Assembly: GCF_017996735.1 (NCBI RefSeq)
Contig: NZ_JAGOGJ010000013.1
Location: 18,145-82,144 of the forward strand
Length of the DNA stretch: 64,000 nt
Source of the DNA: Niveispirillum sp.
Lineage (GTDB): Bacteria > Pseudomonadota > Alphaproteobacteria > Azospirillales > Azospirillaceae
Direction: 5' to 3'
The notes beneath the pieces were generated by a model. It worked only from the letters and a program-made list of their open reading frames with translations, was not told where the DNA came from and made no database searches. Below are positions 1-8,115 of this stretch, piece by piece. Position 1 is the first letter of the stretch. Each line of letters begins with the position of its first letter. The translations under genes and the position numbers were made by a program.

Positions 1-308
1 TCGCGCCGTCCGGCCCCATCCCGGCCAGCGTCACCCGTTCCGGCGACACCGTATCGGTGCGCTTCACCGATATCGATGGCGGCCTGAAGGCCCTGTCCTA
101 TCACCGCCCGCTGGGGTTCGAACTGTGCGGCGAAGGGCCGGGCACCTGCCGCTTCGTCGATGCCGAATTGAAGGGGGATGCGGTCACCCTGCCCGTGGGT
201 ACCGGGCCGGCGGTCCGCGTGCGCTATTGCTGGGCCGACAGCCCCATCTGCAACCTGCAGGACAGCGCCCGGCAGCCGCCGGGACCGTTCGAGGCGGTGG
301 TGAAATGA
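1..308 (+). CDS. Sialate O-acetylesterase-like protein, C-terminal end (partial)
   Basis: The reading frame is open from base 3 at the window edge and stops at 308, so only about 101 C-terminal residues are visible and the catalytic part lies outside. The fragment has the family's typical ending: a beta-sandwich stretch around RSGDTVSVRF, then a VRYCWADSPICNL segment close to the stop. Such SGNH-fold esterases remove acetyl groups from sugars. Next to a secreted GH3 enzyme and a xylose operon, a role in deacetylating xylan oligosaccharides is plausible, but that is inferred from context only. Confidence 0.6.
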   Translation, partial: APSGPIPASVTRSGDTVSVRFTDIDGGLKALSYHRPLGFELCGEGPGTCRFVDAELKGDAVTLPVGTGPAVRVRYCWADSPICNLQDSARQPPGPFEAVVK

Positions 309-334
309 GGGGGCGCGGCGCCCCTGCCGTGGTT

Positions 335-472
335 CCCTCACCCTCCCGTCGGCTGACGCCGCCGGGTCCTTCCCTCTCCCACCTTCGTGGGGGAGGGGTG
401 AAATTCTCGCCCCTCCCCCACGAAGGTGGGAGAGGGCGGGGCCCATCGCTGTGAAGCGATGGGAGGGTGAGG
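335..472. repeat. Nested-palindrome intergenic element, copy 1
   Basis: A 138-bp element bounded by the inverted repeat CCTCACCCTCCC / GGGAGGGTGAGG. Inside is a perfect 26-bp inverted repeat (373-398 pairs with 410-435) with an 11-base loop. To its right is a short stem, CCCATCGCT-GTGA-AGCGATGGG. Folded, it gives a closed base stem with side hairpins, like a cloverleaf. Copies 2 and 3 lie at 7846-8024 and 9539-9674. It sits between the esterase stop and the GH3 promoter. Confidence 0.85.
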
Positions 473-503
473 AAGCGACAGAACCCGTCACCCAACACCC
501 GCA

Positions 504-544
504 TTGACAACCAAGCTCATGTACCTCAATGATAGCGCTACCAT
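504..544 (+). promoter_or_regulatory. Putative promoter with LacI-type operator upstream of the GH3 gene
   Basis: A TTGACA hexamer lies at 504-509 and a weak -10 candidate (AATGAT, 528-533) follows 18 bases later. Overlapping the -10 is the near-palindrome TGATAGCGCTACCA at 530-543, the typical shape of a LacI/GalR operator. A closely related site, TGTTACCGCTATCA, lies before xylX at 3107-3120. The two agree at 12 of 14 positions when one is reversed. A LacI-type repressor gene lies 9 kb downstream. Confidence 0.7.
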
Positions 545-592
545 CGCCCCGACAGAGGGCGACGTTAGCGAAGACACCGGGAGGAAATTTCA

Positions 593-2995
593 GTGACGAC
601 ACCGAAGCTGTCACGCCGACTGTTCGGCGCCAGCCTGCTGGCGCTTACCTCCGCCGCGGCCGTACCCGCCACCATTGCCTTTGCCGCCGGCAAGGAACCC
701 TATCGCAATCCCGCCCTGCCGATCGATCAGCGGATCGAGGACCTTCTCTCGCGCATGACGCTGGAGGAGAAGGTGGCCCAGATGATCGGCATCTGGCAGG
801 ACAAGAAGCTGGTCCATAATGAAAAGGGCGGCTTCGACGCCAAGAAGGCCGCGAAGAATTTCCCCAACGGTCTGGGCCAGATTTCCCGCCCCGGCGACCG
901 CGTCGGTGCCGTGGACAAGGATGGCGCGCCCATCGCGGCCGGCGCCAAGGCCAACATCATCAACCGTGAAGGTCTGGAGGCCGCGACCTATGTCAACGCC
1001 GCCCAGAAATGGGCTGTCGAGCAGACGCGCCTGGGCATTCCGCTGATTTTCCACGAAGAAGCGCTGCACGGTTTCGTGGCGCGCGGCGCCACCAGCTTCC
1101 CGCAATCCATGGCGCTGGCCAGTTCCTGGGATACGGCCATGGTGGAACGTATCTTCGGCGTGGCCGCGCGGGAGATGCGCCTGCGCGGCGTGCATCTGGC
1201 GCTGGCGCCCGTGGTTGATATTGTCCGTGACCCGCGCTGGGGCCGGACAGAGGAAACCTATGGCGAGGACCCGTGGCTGGTGTCCGAAATGGGCCTGGCC
1301 GCGATGAAGGGTTTCCAGGGCACGACCCTGCCGCTGGCCAAGGACAAGGTCCTGGTCACGCTGAAACACATGACGGGCCATGGGCAGCCGGAAAGCGGCA
1401 CCAATGTCGGCCCCGCCCCGATCTCCGAACGCACCTTGCGCGAGAACTTCCTGGTGCCGTTCGAACGGGCCGTGAAGAACCTGCCCATCCGCGCCATCAT
1501 GCCGTCCTATAACGAAGTGGACGGCGTGCCCAGCCATGGTAACAAGTGGCTGCTGGATACGGTTCTGCGCAAGGAATGGGGCTATCAGGGCGCGCTGGTC
1601 AGCGATTATTTCGCCATCCGGGAAATGAATACCGTCCACCACATGACATCCGGTCTGGCCGATGGCGCCATCCGCGCCCTGAATGCCGGGGTGGATGTGG
1701 AGTTGCCGGACGGGGAGGGCTATCCGCTGCTGCCCGGACTGGTGCGTGAGGGCAAGGCGTCGGAAGCCAAGATCAACGACGCCGTGCGCCGCATCCTGCG
1801 CATGAAGTTCGAGGCGGGGCTGTTCGAAAACCCCTATGTCGATGCCAAGCTGGCCGACAAGCTGACGGCCACGCCGGACGCCATCGCCCTGGCGCGCGAG
1901 GCGGCGGCCCGGTCCATGGTGCTGCTTAAGAACGCCAACAACGCCCTGCCGCTGAACCCGGCGGCGACGGGTACCTTGCTGGTCGTCGGCACCCATGCCA
2001 GGGACACGCCCATCGGCGGTTATTCCGAAGTGCCGCGCAAGGTCGTGTCGGTGGTGGAGGGCCTGACCGCCGCCGCCGGCAAGGGCCTGAAGGTTGACTA
2101 TGCCGAGGGCGTGCGCCTGACGCGGCAGCGTGTCTGGGAAGAGGACAAGGTCGAGCCGATCCCCGATGCCGAGAATGATGCCCTGATCGCCGAAGCGGTC
2201 GCCAAGGCTGCCAATGCCGACACCATCCTGATGGTGCTGGGCGAGAATGAGCAGTTGAGCCGCGAAGCCTGGGCCACCACCCATCTGGGCGACCGCGCCA
2301 GCCTGGACCTCTATGGCCGTCAGTCCGATCTGGCCGAGGCCATGTTCAAGACCGGCAAGAAGGTTATCGTGCTGCTGCTGAACGGCCGTCCGCTGGCCGT
2401 CAACCGGCTGGTGGAAAAGGCCGACGCCCTGATCGAAGGCTGGTATCTGGGCCAGGAGACGGGCAATGGCGTGGCCGATGTCGTATTCGGCAAGGTCTCG
2501 CCCGGGGCTAAGCTGCCCATCACCATTCCGCGTTCGGTCGGGCAACTGCCCGTCTATTACAATGCCAAGCCCTCGGCCCGGCGTGGTTACCTGTTCGATG
2601 ATGTGACGCCTTTGTTCCCGTTCGGGTTCGGCCTCACCTATTCAACCTTCGAATTGGACGCGCCGACCCTGTCGCGTGGCCAGATCGGGGTGGCCGACAG
2701 CGTCGATGTCTCCGTCACCCTGCGCAATACCGGGTCGCGCACCGCCGATCAGGTGGTGCAGATCTATCTGCGCGATGAGGAGGCGTCGGTGACGCGGCCC
2801 ATCAAGGAGCTGAAGCGGTTCCAGCGCGTGACGCTGGCCGCTGGCGCCAGCACGACGGTGCGCTTCACCCTGACGCCCGAGGATCTGTCGATCTGGAACA
2901 TCGACATGAAGCGGGTGGTCGAACCCGGTATCTTCACCATCAGCGCCGGATTCGACTCCGTGGAGTTGAAGTCGGTCCAATTGAAAGTGGTTTAA
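593..2995 (+). CDS. Secreted glycoside hydrolase family 3 (beta-xylosidase/beta-glucosidase)
   Basis: A GH3 enzyme of 800 residues that releases terminal beta-linked sugars from short oligosaccharides. The GTG start at 593 is chosen because a GGAGG ribosome-binding site lies just upstream (about 579-583) and it begins a twin-arginine-like signal (SRRLFGAS plus a hydrophobic stretch), so the product is probably periplasmic. Order: N-terminal TIM barrel (about 55-390) with the nucleophile Asp338 in LVSDYFAI, GH3 C-terminal domain (about 430-650), and a fibronectin-like domain at the end. Context (xylose operon, shared operator, esterase neighbour) favours beta-xylosidase over beta-glucosidase, but sequence motifs alone do not settle this. 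Confidence 0.9.
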   Translation: MTTPKLSRRLFGASLLALTSAAAVPATIAFAAGKEPYRNPALPIDQRIEDLLSRMTLEEKVAQMIGIWQDKKLVHNEKGGFDAKKAAKNFPNGLGQISRPGDRVGAVDKDGAPIAAGAKANIINREGLEAATYVNAAQKWAVEQTRLGIPLIFHEEALHGFVARGATSFPQSMALASSWDTAMVERIFGVAAREMRLRGVHLALAPVVDIVRDPRWGRTEETYGEDPWLVSEMGLAAMKGFQGTTLPLAKDKVLVTLKHMTGHGQPESGTNVGPAPISERTLRENFLVPFERAVKNLPIRAIMPSYNEVDGVPSHGNKWLLDTVLRKEWGYQGALVSDYFAIREMNTVHHMTSGLADGAIRALNAGVDVELPDGEGYPLLPGLVREGKASEAKINDAVRRILRMKFEAGLFENPYVDAKLADKLTATPDAIALAREAAARSMVLLKNANNALPLNPAATGTLLVVGTHARDTPIGGYSEVPRKVVSVVEGLTAAAGKGLKVDYAEGVRLTRQRVWEEDKVEPIPDAENDALIAEAVAKAANADTILMVLGENEQLSREAWATTHLGDRASLDLYGRQSDLAEAMFKTGKKVIVLLLNGRPLAVNRLVEKADALIEGWYLGQETGNGVADVVFGKVSPGAKLPITIPRSVGQLPVYYNAKPSARRGYLFDDVTPLFPFGFGLTYSTFELDAPTLSRGQIGVADSVDVSVTLRNTGSRTADQVVQIYLRDEEASVTRPIKELKRFQRVTLAAGASTTVRFTLTPEDLSIWNIDMKRVVEPGIFTISAGFDSVELKSVQLKVV

Positions 2996-3007
2996 GCAAG
3001 AGATGCC

Positions 3008-3097
3008 GTAGGTCAGGTCGAGCCAAGAGCGATCCCTGACTGCAAAGATTTCGGCCTTTTCTGTCAGGGATCGGTCTCTGTGCCCGATCTGACCTAC
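3008..3097. repeat. Large imperfect inverted repeat between GH3 gene and xylX
   Basis: Left arm 3008-3041 (starting GTAGGTCAGGTCG, ending GCGATCCCTGACT) pairs with right arm about 3063-3097 (starting GTCAGGGATCGG, ending GATCTGACCTAC), with a few mismatches. The loop contains TTTCGGCCTTTT. It lies 13 bp after the GH3 stop and 10 bp before the xylX operator. It may end GH3 transcription, or be a dispersed repeat of which only one copy falls in this window. Confidence 0.7.
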
Positions 3098-3106
3098 AAA
3101 TATCTC

Positions 3107-3120
3107 TGTTACCGCTATCA
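3107..3120. promoter_or_regulatory. LacI-type operator before xylX
   Basis: TGTTACCGCTATCA is a near-palindrome around a central CG step, in the LacI-family consensus form. Reversed, it differs from the GH3 site (530-543) at only two positions. It lies 55 bp before the xylX start, where a repressor could block the xylXBCD promoter. The likely ligand-responsive regulator is the LacI-type protein encoded at 9765-10814. Confidence 0.65.
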
Positions 3121-3174
3121 ATTCCGTTGCGTAACGGTTAAACTCATCGCCCCACCCAGGGAGTTTTTTCGACC

Positions 3175-4353
3175 ATGTCCGCCAGCCCCGTTCCCGCCCT
3201 GCTGACCGATTTCCTGCCCGCCGACTGGCGGGACGCGCATCTTCTGGGGCGGATGGATTTCGGACAGGGGCCGAGCCCGGTGCTGATCAAGGGCGGGCGG
3301 CTTTACGACCTGTCCGAACAGGCGCCCACCGTCGCCGACCTGCTGAACAGCCTGTCCGATGGCGCCCTGCCCGATGGTGGCAAGGATCTGGGCGATGCGG
3401 CGGCCATCAAGGTGGCGCTGCAATGGGGTGAGCCGCTGCCCGGCGCGCCCACCCTGTTGCCTCCCATCGACCTGCACTGCATCAAGGCGGCCGGCGTCAC
3501 CTTCGCCGTGTCGGCCCTGGAACGCGTGATCGAGGAACGGGCCAGGGGCGATTACGCCAAGGCCAATGAAATCCGAAGCGACCTGTCGGCCCGCATCGGC
3601 ACCGACCTGCGGGCCGTGAAGCCCGGGTCAGCGGAAGCGGCCTCGCTGAAACAGGCGCTGATCGCCGATGGGCTGTGGTCGCAATATCTGGAGGTCGCCA
3701 TCGGCCCGGATGCGGAGATCTTCACCAAGGGCCCGACCCTGTCGTCGGTTGGCTGGGGTGCCTATATCGGCGTGCGGTCGGACAGCGACTGGAACAATCC
3801 GGAGCCGGAACTGGCGCTGGCCGTGGACGGTAAGGGCCGGGTGCATGGCGCCACCCTGGGCAATGACGTCAACCTGCGCGATTTCGAAGGGCGCTCGGCC
3901 CTGCTTCTGTCCAAGGCCAAGGACAATAACGCGTCCTGCGCCCTGGGCCCCTTCATCCGCCTGTTCGACGCCACCTTCACCATCGATGATGTGCGCAATG
4001 CCGAGGTGACGGTGAATGTGACGGGCGAAGACGGGTTTGTCCTGAACGGCAAGTCCAACATGGCCTTCATCAGCCGCGATCCGCTGGATCTGGTGGGCCA
4101 GACCATCTCTAAGAACCATCAGTATCCGGACGGTTTCGTGTTGTTCATGGGCACGCTGTTCGCGCCCATCGATGACCGCGACGCCCCCGGCAAAGGCTTC
4201 ACCCATAAGGGCGGCGACATCGTCACGATCGCCAGCCCCCGTCTTGGCAGTTTGTCCAACAAGGTTGTCGGTTGTCACGAGGCGCCGGAATGGAATTTCG
4301 GCATCGGCGATCTGATGCGCAATCTGGCCCGTCGCGGCCTGCTGCGCGCCTGA
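3175..4353 (+). CDS. xylX: FAH-family 2-keto-3-deoxy-D-xylonate dehydratase (XylX-like)
   Basis: A 392-residue fumarylacetoacetate hydrolase-family protein, close in length to Caulobacter XylX. In the Weimberg route this enzyme dehydrates 2-keto-3-deoxy-D-xylonate to alpha-ketoglutarate semialdehyde in the cytoplasm. The FAH fold is recognised by the conserved block GNDVNLRDFEGRSALLL and the C-terminal GKGFTHKGGDIV region. It is the first gene of a tight same-strand set with an SDR, an SMP-30 lactonase and an IlvD/Edd dehydratase, which is what gives the specific function. An L-arabinose role is less likely because that pathway usually uses other dehydrogenase and dehydratase families. Confidence 0.8.
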   Translation: MSASPVPALLTDFLPADWRDAHLLGRMDFGQGPSPVLIKGGRLYDLSEQAPTVADLLNSLSDGALPDGGKDLGDAAAIKVALQWGEPLPGAPTLLPPIDLHCIKAAGVTFAVSALERVIEERARGDYAKANEIRSDLSARIGTDLRAVKPGSAEAASLKQALIADGLWSQYLEVAIGPDAEIFTKGPTLSSVGWGAYIGVRSDSDWNNPEPELALAVDGKGRVHGATLGNDVNLRDFEGRSALLLSKAKDNNASCALGPFIRLFDATFTIDDVRNAEVTVNVTGEDGFVLNGKSNMAFISRDPLDLVGQTISKNHQYPDGFVLFMGTLFAPIDDRDAPGKGFTHKGGDIVTIASPRLGSLSNKVVGCHEAPEWNFGIGDLMRNLARRGLLRA

Positions 4354-4402
4354 TCCTCCCCCAACCTTTCCCAATGCAACGCCCCACCCTGGACCATCCA
4401 TC

Positions 4403-5164
4403 ATGACCCATGCGATTTACCCCAGCCTGCGCGGAAAGCGGGTGCTGATCACCGGCGGCGGTTCCGGCATCGGCGCCGGCCTGGTGGAGGCGTTCGTCCG
4501 ACAGGGGGCACGCGTCCATTTTGTCGACGTGGCGGTCCAGGACAGCGAGGAACTGCTGGCCAGCCTGTCGGGCGCCGAGGTGCCCCCGCAGTTTCAGCGC
4601 TGCGACCTGACCGACCTGGGTGCGGTCAAGTCCACCATCGACGGCATTGTCGCGTCCGAGGGTGGTATCGATATCCTGGTGAACAACGCCGCCAATGACG
4701 ACCGCCACAAGGTGGAAGAGGTGACGCCCGAATATTGGGACAACCGCATGGCGGTGAACCTGCGTCACCTGTTCTTCGCGGCCCAGGCGGTCGCGCCGTC
4801 GATGAAGGCCAATGGCGGCGGCGCCATCATCAATCTGGGGTCCATCTCCTGGCATCTGGCCCTGCCGGAAATCACCCTGTACCAGACAGCCAAGGCCGCG
4901 ATCGAGGGCATGACCCGCGCGCTGGCCCGCGACCTGGGCGAGGATAACATCCGCGTCACCTGCGTCGTACCGGGCGGGGTGAAAACCCCGCGCCAGATGC
5001 GCCTCTGGCACAATCCGGAGGAGGAGGCCCGCATGCTGGGCCTGCAGTGCCTGAAGCAGCGTGTTGAACCGCGCGATATCGCGGCAATGGTGCTATTCCT
5101 GGCATCCGACGACGCGCGGCTATGTACCGCGCATAATTACTTTGTCGATGCGGGGTGGCGATGA
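4403..5164 (+). CDS. xylB: SDR-family D-xylose 1-dehydrogenase (XylB-like)
   Basis: A classical short-chain dehydrogenase of 253 residues, probably oxidising D-xylose to D-xylonolactone with NAD+. It has the cofactor motif TGGGSGIG (17-24), the NNAA structural motif, catalytic Ser147 and the YxxxK pair Tyr160/Lys164. Its stop overlaps the start of the lactonase gene (ATGA), so the two are translationally coupled. The substrate is assigned from the operon (xylX, xylC, xylD), because SDR motifs do not define it. Confidence 0.82.
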   Translation: MTHAIYPSLRGKRVLITGGGSGIGAGLVEAFVRQGARVHFVDVAVQDSEELLASLSGAEVPPQFQRCDLTDLGAVKSTIDGIVASEGGIDILVNNAANDDRHKVEEVTPEYWDNRMAVNLRHLFFAAQAVAPSMKANGGGAIINLGSISWHLALPEITLYQTAKAAIEGMTRALARDLGEDNIRVTCVVPGGVKTPRQMRLWHNPEEEARMLGLQCLKQRVEPRDIAAMVLFLASDDARLCTAHNYFVDAGWR

Positions 5165-6042
5165 CCGATCTTTCCTCCATCAGGCCCGATCTGGCCTGGG
5201 AGCTTGGCGGCATTCTTCTGGAAGGCGCCTGCTGGGATGCGGAGAAATCCGTGCTCTGGTTCGTCGATATCAAGAAGCGGCTGATCCACCGGCTGGACCC
5301 GGCCACGGGCCGGCGCGACAGTTGGACGGCCCCGGACCAGCCGGGTTTTGTCCTGCCCCGCGCGTCGGGCGGGCTGGTGGTGGGCATGCCCTTCGGGCTG
5401 TACCATTTCGATCCGTCGGCCGGCAGCTTCACCAAGCTGGTGTCGGTGGAGGCCGAGCGTGAGGGCAACCGCCTGAACGACGGTTTCACCGACGCCACGG
5501 GCCGCGTCTGGTTCGGCAGCATGAGCGATGGTGAATGCGCCGACAGTGGCGCCTTCTATCACTGGACGGGCGGGGAACCGGTGCGGGTGCTGGACGGCAT
5601 CTGCATCACCAACGGCCCGGCGACCAGCCCGGACGGCAAGGTGCTTTACCATACCGACACGCTGGGCCAGACCGTCTATGCCGGCGACATCCAGGCCGAT
5701 GGCTCCATCGCCAACCGCCGCGTCTTTGCGAAGATTGGCAAGGATGAGGGCTATCCCGACGGGATGGCGGTGGACAGCGAAGGCTGCGTCTGGGTCGGGC
5801 TGTTCTTCGGCTGGGGCATCCGCCGCTACGCGCCCGACGGCACGCTGCTGGGCTTTGTGCGTTTCCCCGTTTCCAACGTCACGAAGCTGGCCTTCGGTGG
5901 TCCGGACCTGAAGACGGTCTATGCCACCACGGCAACCTTGAACCTGAATGACGAACAGCGGGCGGCACAGCCCCTGGCCGGTGGTCTTTTCACCTTCAAA
6001 AGCCCCGTGGCGGGACTTCCGCCCGCAAAGGTGCGCGCATGA
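5161..6042 (+). CDS. xylC: SMP-30/gluconolactonase-family xylonolactonase (XylC-like)
   Basis: A six-bladed beta-propeller lactonase of about 293 residues that would open D-xylono-lactone to D-xylonate. The metal ligands expected for SMP-30 proteins are visible: Glu21 (LLEGACW), Asn151 (ITNGPA) and Asp200 (YPDGMAVD), with Asn106 near the active site. I chose the ATG at 5161, which overlaps the xylB stop, over the upstream in-frame GTG at 5155 because it has better spacing to the GGGG stretch. The stop overlaps the xylD start by four bases, again ATGA. Confidence 0.82.
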   Translation: MTDLSSIRPDLAWELGGILLEGACWDAEKSVLWFVDIKKRLIHRLDPATGRRDSWTAPDQPGFVLPRASGGLVVGMPFGLYHFDPSAGSFTKLVSVEAEREGNRLNDGFTDATGRVWFGSMSDGECADSGAFYHWTGGEPVRVLDGICITNGPATSPDGKVLYHTDTLGQTVYAGDIQADGSIANRRVFAKIGKDEGYPDGMAVDSEGCVWVGLFFGWGIRRYAPDGTLLGFVRFPVSNVTKLAFGGPDLKTVYATTATLNLNDEQRAAQPLAGGLFTFKSPVAGLPPAKVRA

Positions 6043-7826
6043 GCAGCGATAACAACGCCCCCCGCCGTTTCCGGTCCCGCGAATGGTTCGACGCGCCCGG
6101 CCGCGCCGACATGACAGCGCTGTATCTTGAGCGCTTCATGAATTACGGCCTGACGCCCAAGGAGCTGCGCTCCGGCAAGCCGATCATCGGCATTGCCCAG
6201 ACGGGTTCCGACCTCAGCCCCTGCAACCGCATCCATGTGGAATTGGCCAAGCGCACGCGCGACGGCATCCGCGATGCGGGCGGCATCCCGTTCGAATTCC
6301 CCGTCCATCCGATCTTTGAGAATTGCCGCCGTCCCACAGCGGCGCTGGACCGCAACCTGGCCTATCTGGGTCTGGTGGAGGTGCTGCATGGCTACCCGAT
6401 CGACGCGGTGGTCCTGACCACGGGCTGTGACAAGACCACGCCGTCGGGCGTGATGGCGGCCAGCACGGTCGACATCCCGGCCATTGTGCTGTCGGGCGGC
6501 CCGATGCTGGATGGCTGGTTCGAAGGCGATCTGGTCGGGTCCGGCACCGTCATCTGGCGTGGCCGCCGCCGTCTGGCCGCCGGCGAGATCACGGAAGAGG
6601 AATTCCTGGATCTGGCCGCCGCATCGGCCCCGTCCGCCGGGCACTGCAACACCATGGGCACGGCCAGCACCATGAACGCCATTGCCGAGGTGTTGGGCCT
6701 GTCCCTGCCCGGCTGTGCCGCCATCCCGGCGCCGTACCGCGAGCGCGGGCAGATGGCGTATGAGACGGGCAGGCGCATCGTGGAAATGGCCTATGAGGAT
6801 CTGCGCCCGTCCAAGATCCTGACGCGCCAATCCTTCATCAACGCCATCGTGGCCAACGCCGCCATCGGCGGGTCGACCAATGCCCAGCCGCATATCGTGG
6901 CCATGGCGCGTCATGCCGGGATCGAGATCACCCATGATGACTGGCGCCAGTACGGGTACGACGTGCCGCTGCTGGTCAACCTGCAGCCCGCTGGCAAATA
7001 TCTGGGCGAGCGGTTCCACCGCGCCGGCGGCGTGCCGGCGGTGCTGTGCGAACTGGCGGGTGCCGGCAAGATCGACACTGGCTGCCTGACCGTGTCGGGC
7101 AAGTCGATCGCGGAGAATATCCAGGGCCGCGAGACGAACGACCGCGAGGTCATCTTCGCCTATGACAAGCCGCTGATGACCCGTGCGGGCTTCCTGGTGC
7201 TGAAGGGCAATCTGTTCGACTTCGCCATCATGAAGACGAGCGTGATTTCCGACGATTTCCGCCAGCGCTACCTGTCGCGCCCCGGTGATGAGGGCGTGTA
7301 TGAAGGCCGTGCCATCGTTTTTGACGGGCCGGACGATTATCACGAGCGCATCAATGACGAGGCGCTGGGGATCGACGAGAACTGCATCCTGGTGGTGCGC
7401 GGCGCCGGTCCCCTGGGCTTCCCCGGCTCGGCCGAGGTGGTGAACATGCAGCCGCCCGATGCCCTGCTGAAGCGCGGCATCAAGAGCCTGCCCACCATCG
7501 GCGACGGGCGGCAGTCGGGCACGTCGGACAGCCCGTCCATCCTGAATGCCAGCCCGGAATCGGCGGCGGGCGGCGGTTTGGCGTGGCTGCGCACGGGCGA
7601 CATCATCCGGCTCGATATCAACAAGGGCACCTGCGACATGCTGGTCGAGGATGGGGAACTGGCGCGCCGGCGCGCCGAAGATCCGCCCCCGCCCATCCCG
7701 GCCTCCAAGACGCCGTGGCAGGAGCTTTACCGCGATCATGTGGGCCAACTGGACAGCGGCGGCTGTCTGGAAATGGCGCTCAAGTACCGTGGCGTGGCGG
7801 ACGAGACGCCGCGTCACAATCATTGA
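6039..7826 (+). CDS. xylD: IlvD/Edd-family D-xylonate dehydratase (XylD-like)
   Basis: A 595-residue dehydratase that would convert D-xylonate to 2-keto-3-deoxy-D-xylonate. Three cysteines placed as iron-sulfur ligands in this family are present: Cys62 (SDLSPCN), Cys130 (TTGCDKTTPSG) and Cys203 (GHCNTMGTAST), so a [2Fe-2S]-type active site is likely. It overlaps xylC by four bases. IlvD/Edd enzymes include dihydroxy-acid, phosphogluconate and several sugar-acid dehydratases, and the operon points to the xylonate member. Copy 2 of the palindromic element starts 20 bp after the stop. Confidence 0.85.
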   Translation: MSSDNNAPRRFRSREWFDAPGRADMTALYLERFMNYGLTPKELRSGKPIIGIAQTGSDLSPCNRIHVELAKRTRDGIRDAGGIPFEFPVHPIFENCRRPTAALDRNLAYLGLVEVLHGYPIDAVVLTTGCDKTTPSGVMAASTVDIPAIVLSGGPMLDGWFEGDLVGSGTVIWRGRRRLAAGEITEEEFLDLAAASAPSAGHCNTMGTASTMNAIAEVLGLSLPGCAAIPAPYRERGQMAYETGRRIVEMAYEDLRPSKILTRQSFINAIVANAAIGGSTNAQPHIVAMARHAGIEITHDDWRQYGYDVPLLVNLQPAGKYLGERFHRAGGVPAVLCELAGAGKIDTGCLTVSGKSIAENIQGRETNDREVIFAYDKPLMTRAGFLVLKGNLFDFAIMKTSVISDDFRQRYLSRPGDEGVYEGRAIVFDGPDDYHERINDEALGIDENCILVVRGAGPLGFPGSAEVVNMQPPDALLKRGIKSLPTIGDGRQSGTSDSPSILNASPESAAGGGLAWLRTGDIIRLDINKGTCDMLVEDGELARRRAEDPPPPIPASKTPWQELYRDHVGQLDSGGCLEMALKYRGVADETPRHNH

Positions 7827-7845
7827 GGTTGGTGTTTACGTTGCT

Positions 7846-8024
7846 CCCTCACCCTCCCATTGGCTGACGCCAACAGGAACTCTTTGTACCCTCACCCTCC
7901 CACCCGCTGACGCGGGCGGGCTCCTCCCTCTCCCGCCATGCGGGCGAGGGGTGGAATTTAAGCCCCTCGCCCACGAACGTGGGAGAGGGAGGGGCCCAAG
8001 CCGGATGGCTTGGGAGGGTGAGGG
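7846..8024. repeat. Nested-palindrome intergenic element, copy 2 (with partial duplication)
   Basis: The core copy (7889-8024, 136 bp) begins CCCTCACCCTCCC and ends GGGAGGGTGAGGG, like the other copies. Its central hairpin is less perfect than in copy 1. The right-hand stem is CCCAAGCC-GGAT-GGCTTGGG. A second CCCTCACCCTCCC at 7846-7858 shows that the left end was duplicated. It separates xylD from the transporter gene. Confidence 0.85.
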
Positions 8025-8115
8025 AACAACAGGTGGGTGAGAACAACAGCGACAGAGTGCATTTCGGGGGGATGGCCGGGGTCAAGCACGGCCGAACAAC
8101 AACAAGGAGACAGTG

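Noticed and set aside
611..2545. A 644-codon open frame on the minus strand, and similar one at 5919-7823
   Set aside because: Shadows of the GH3 and xylD genes, with no motifs and no ribosome-binding site.
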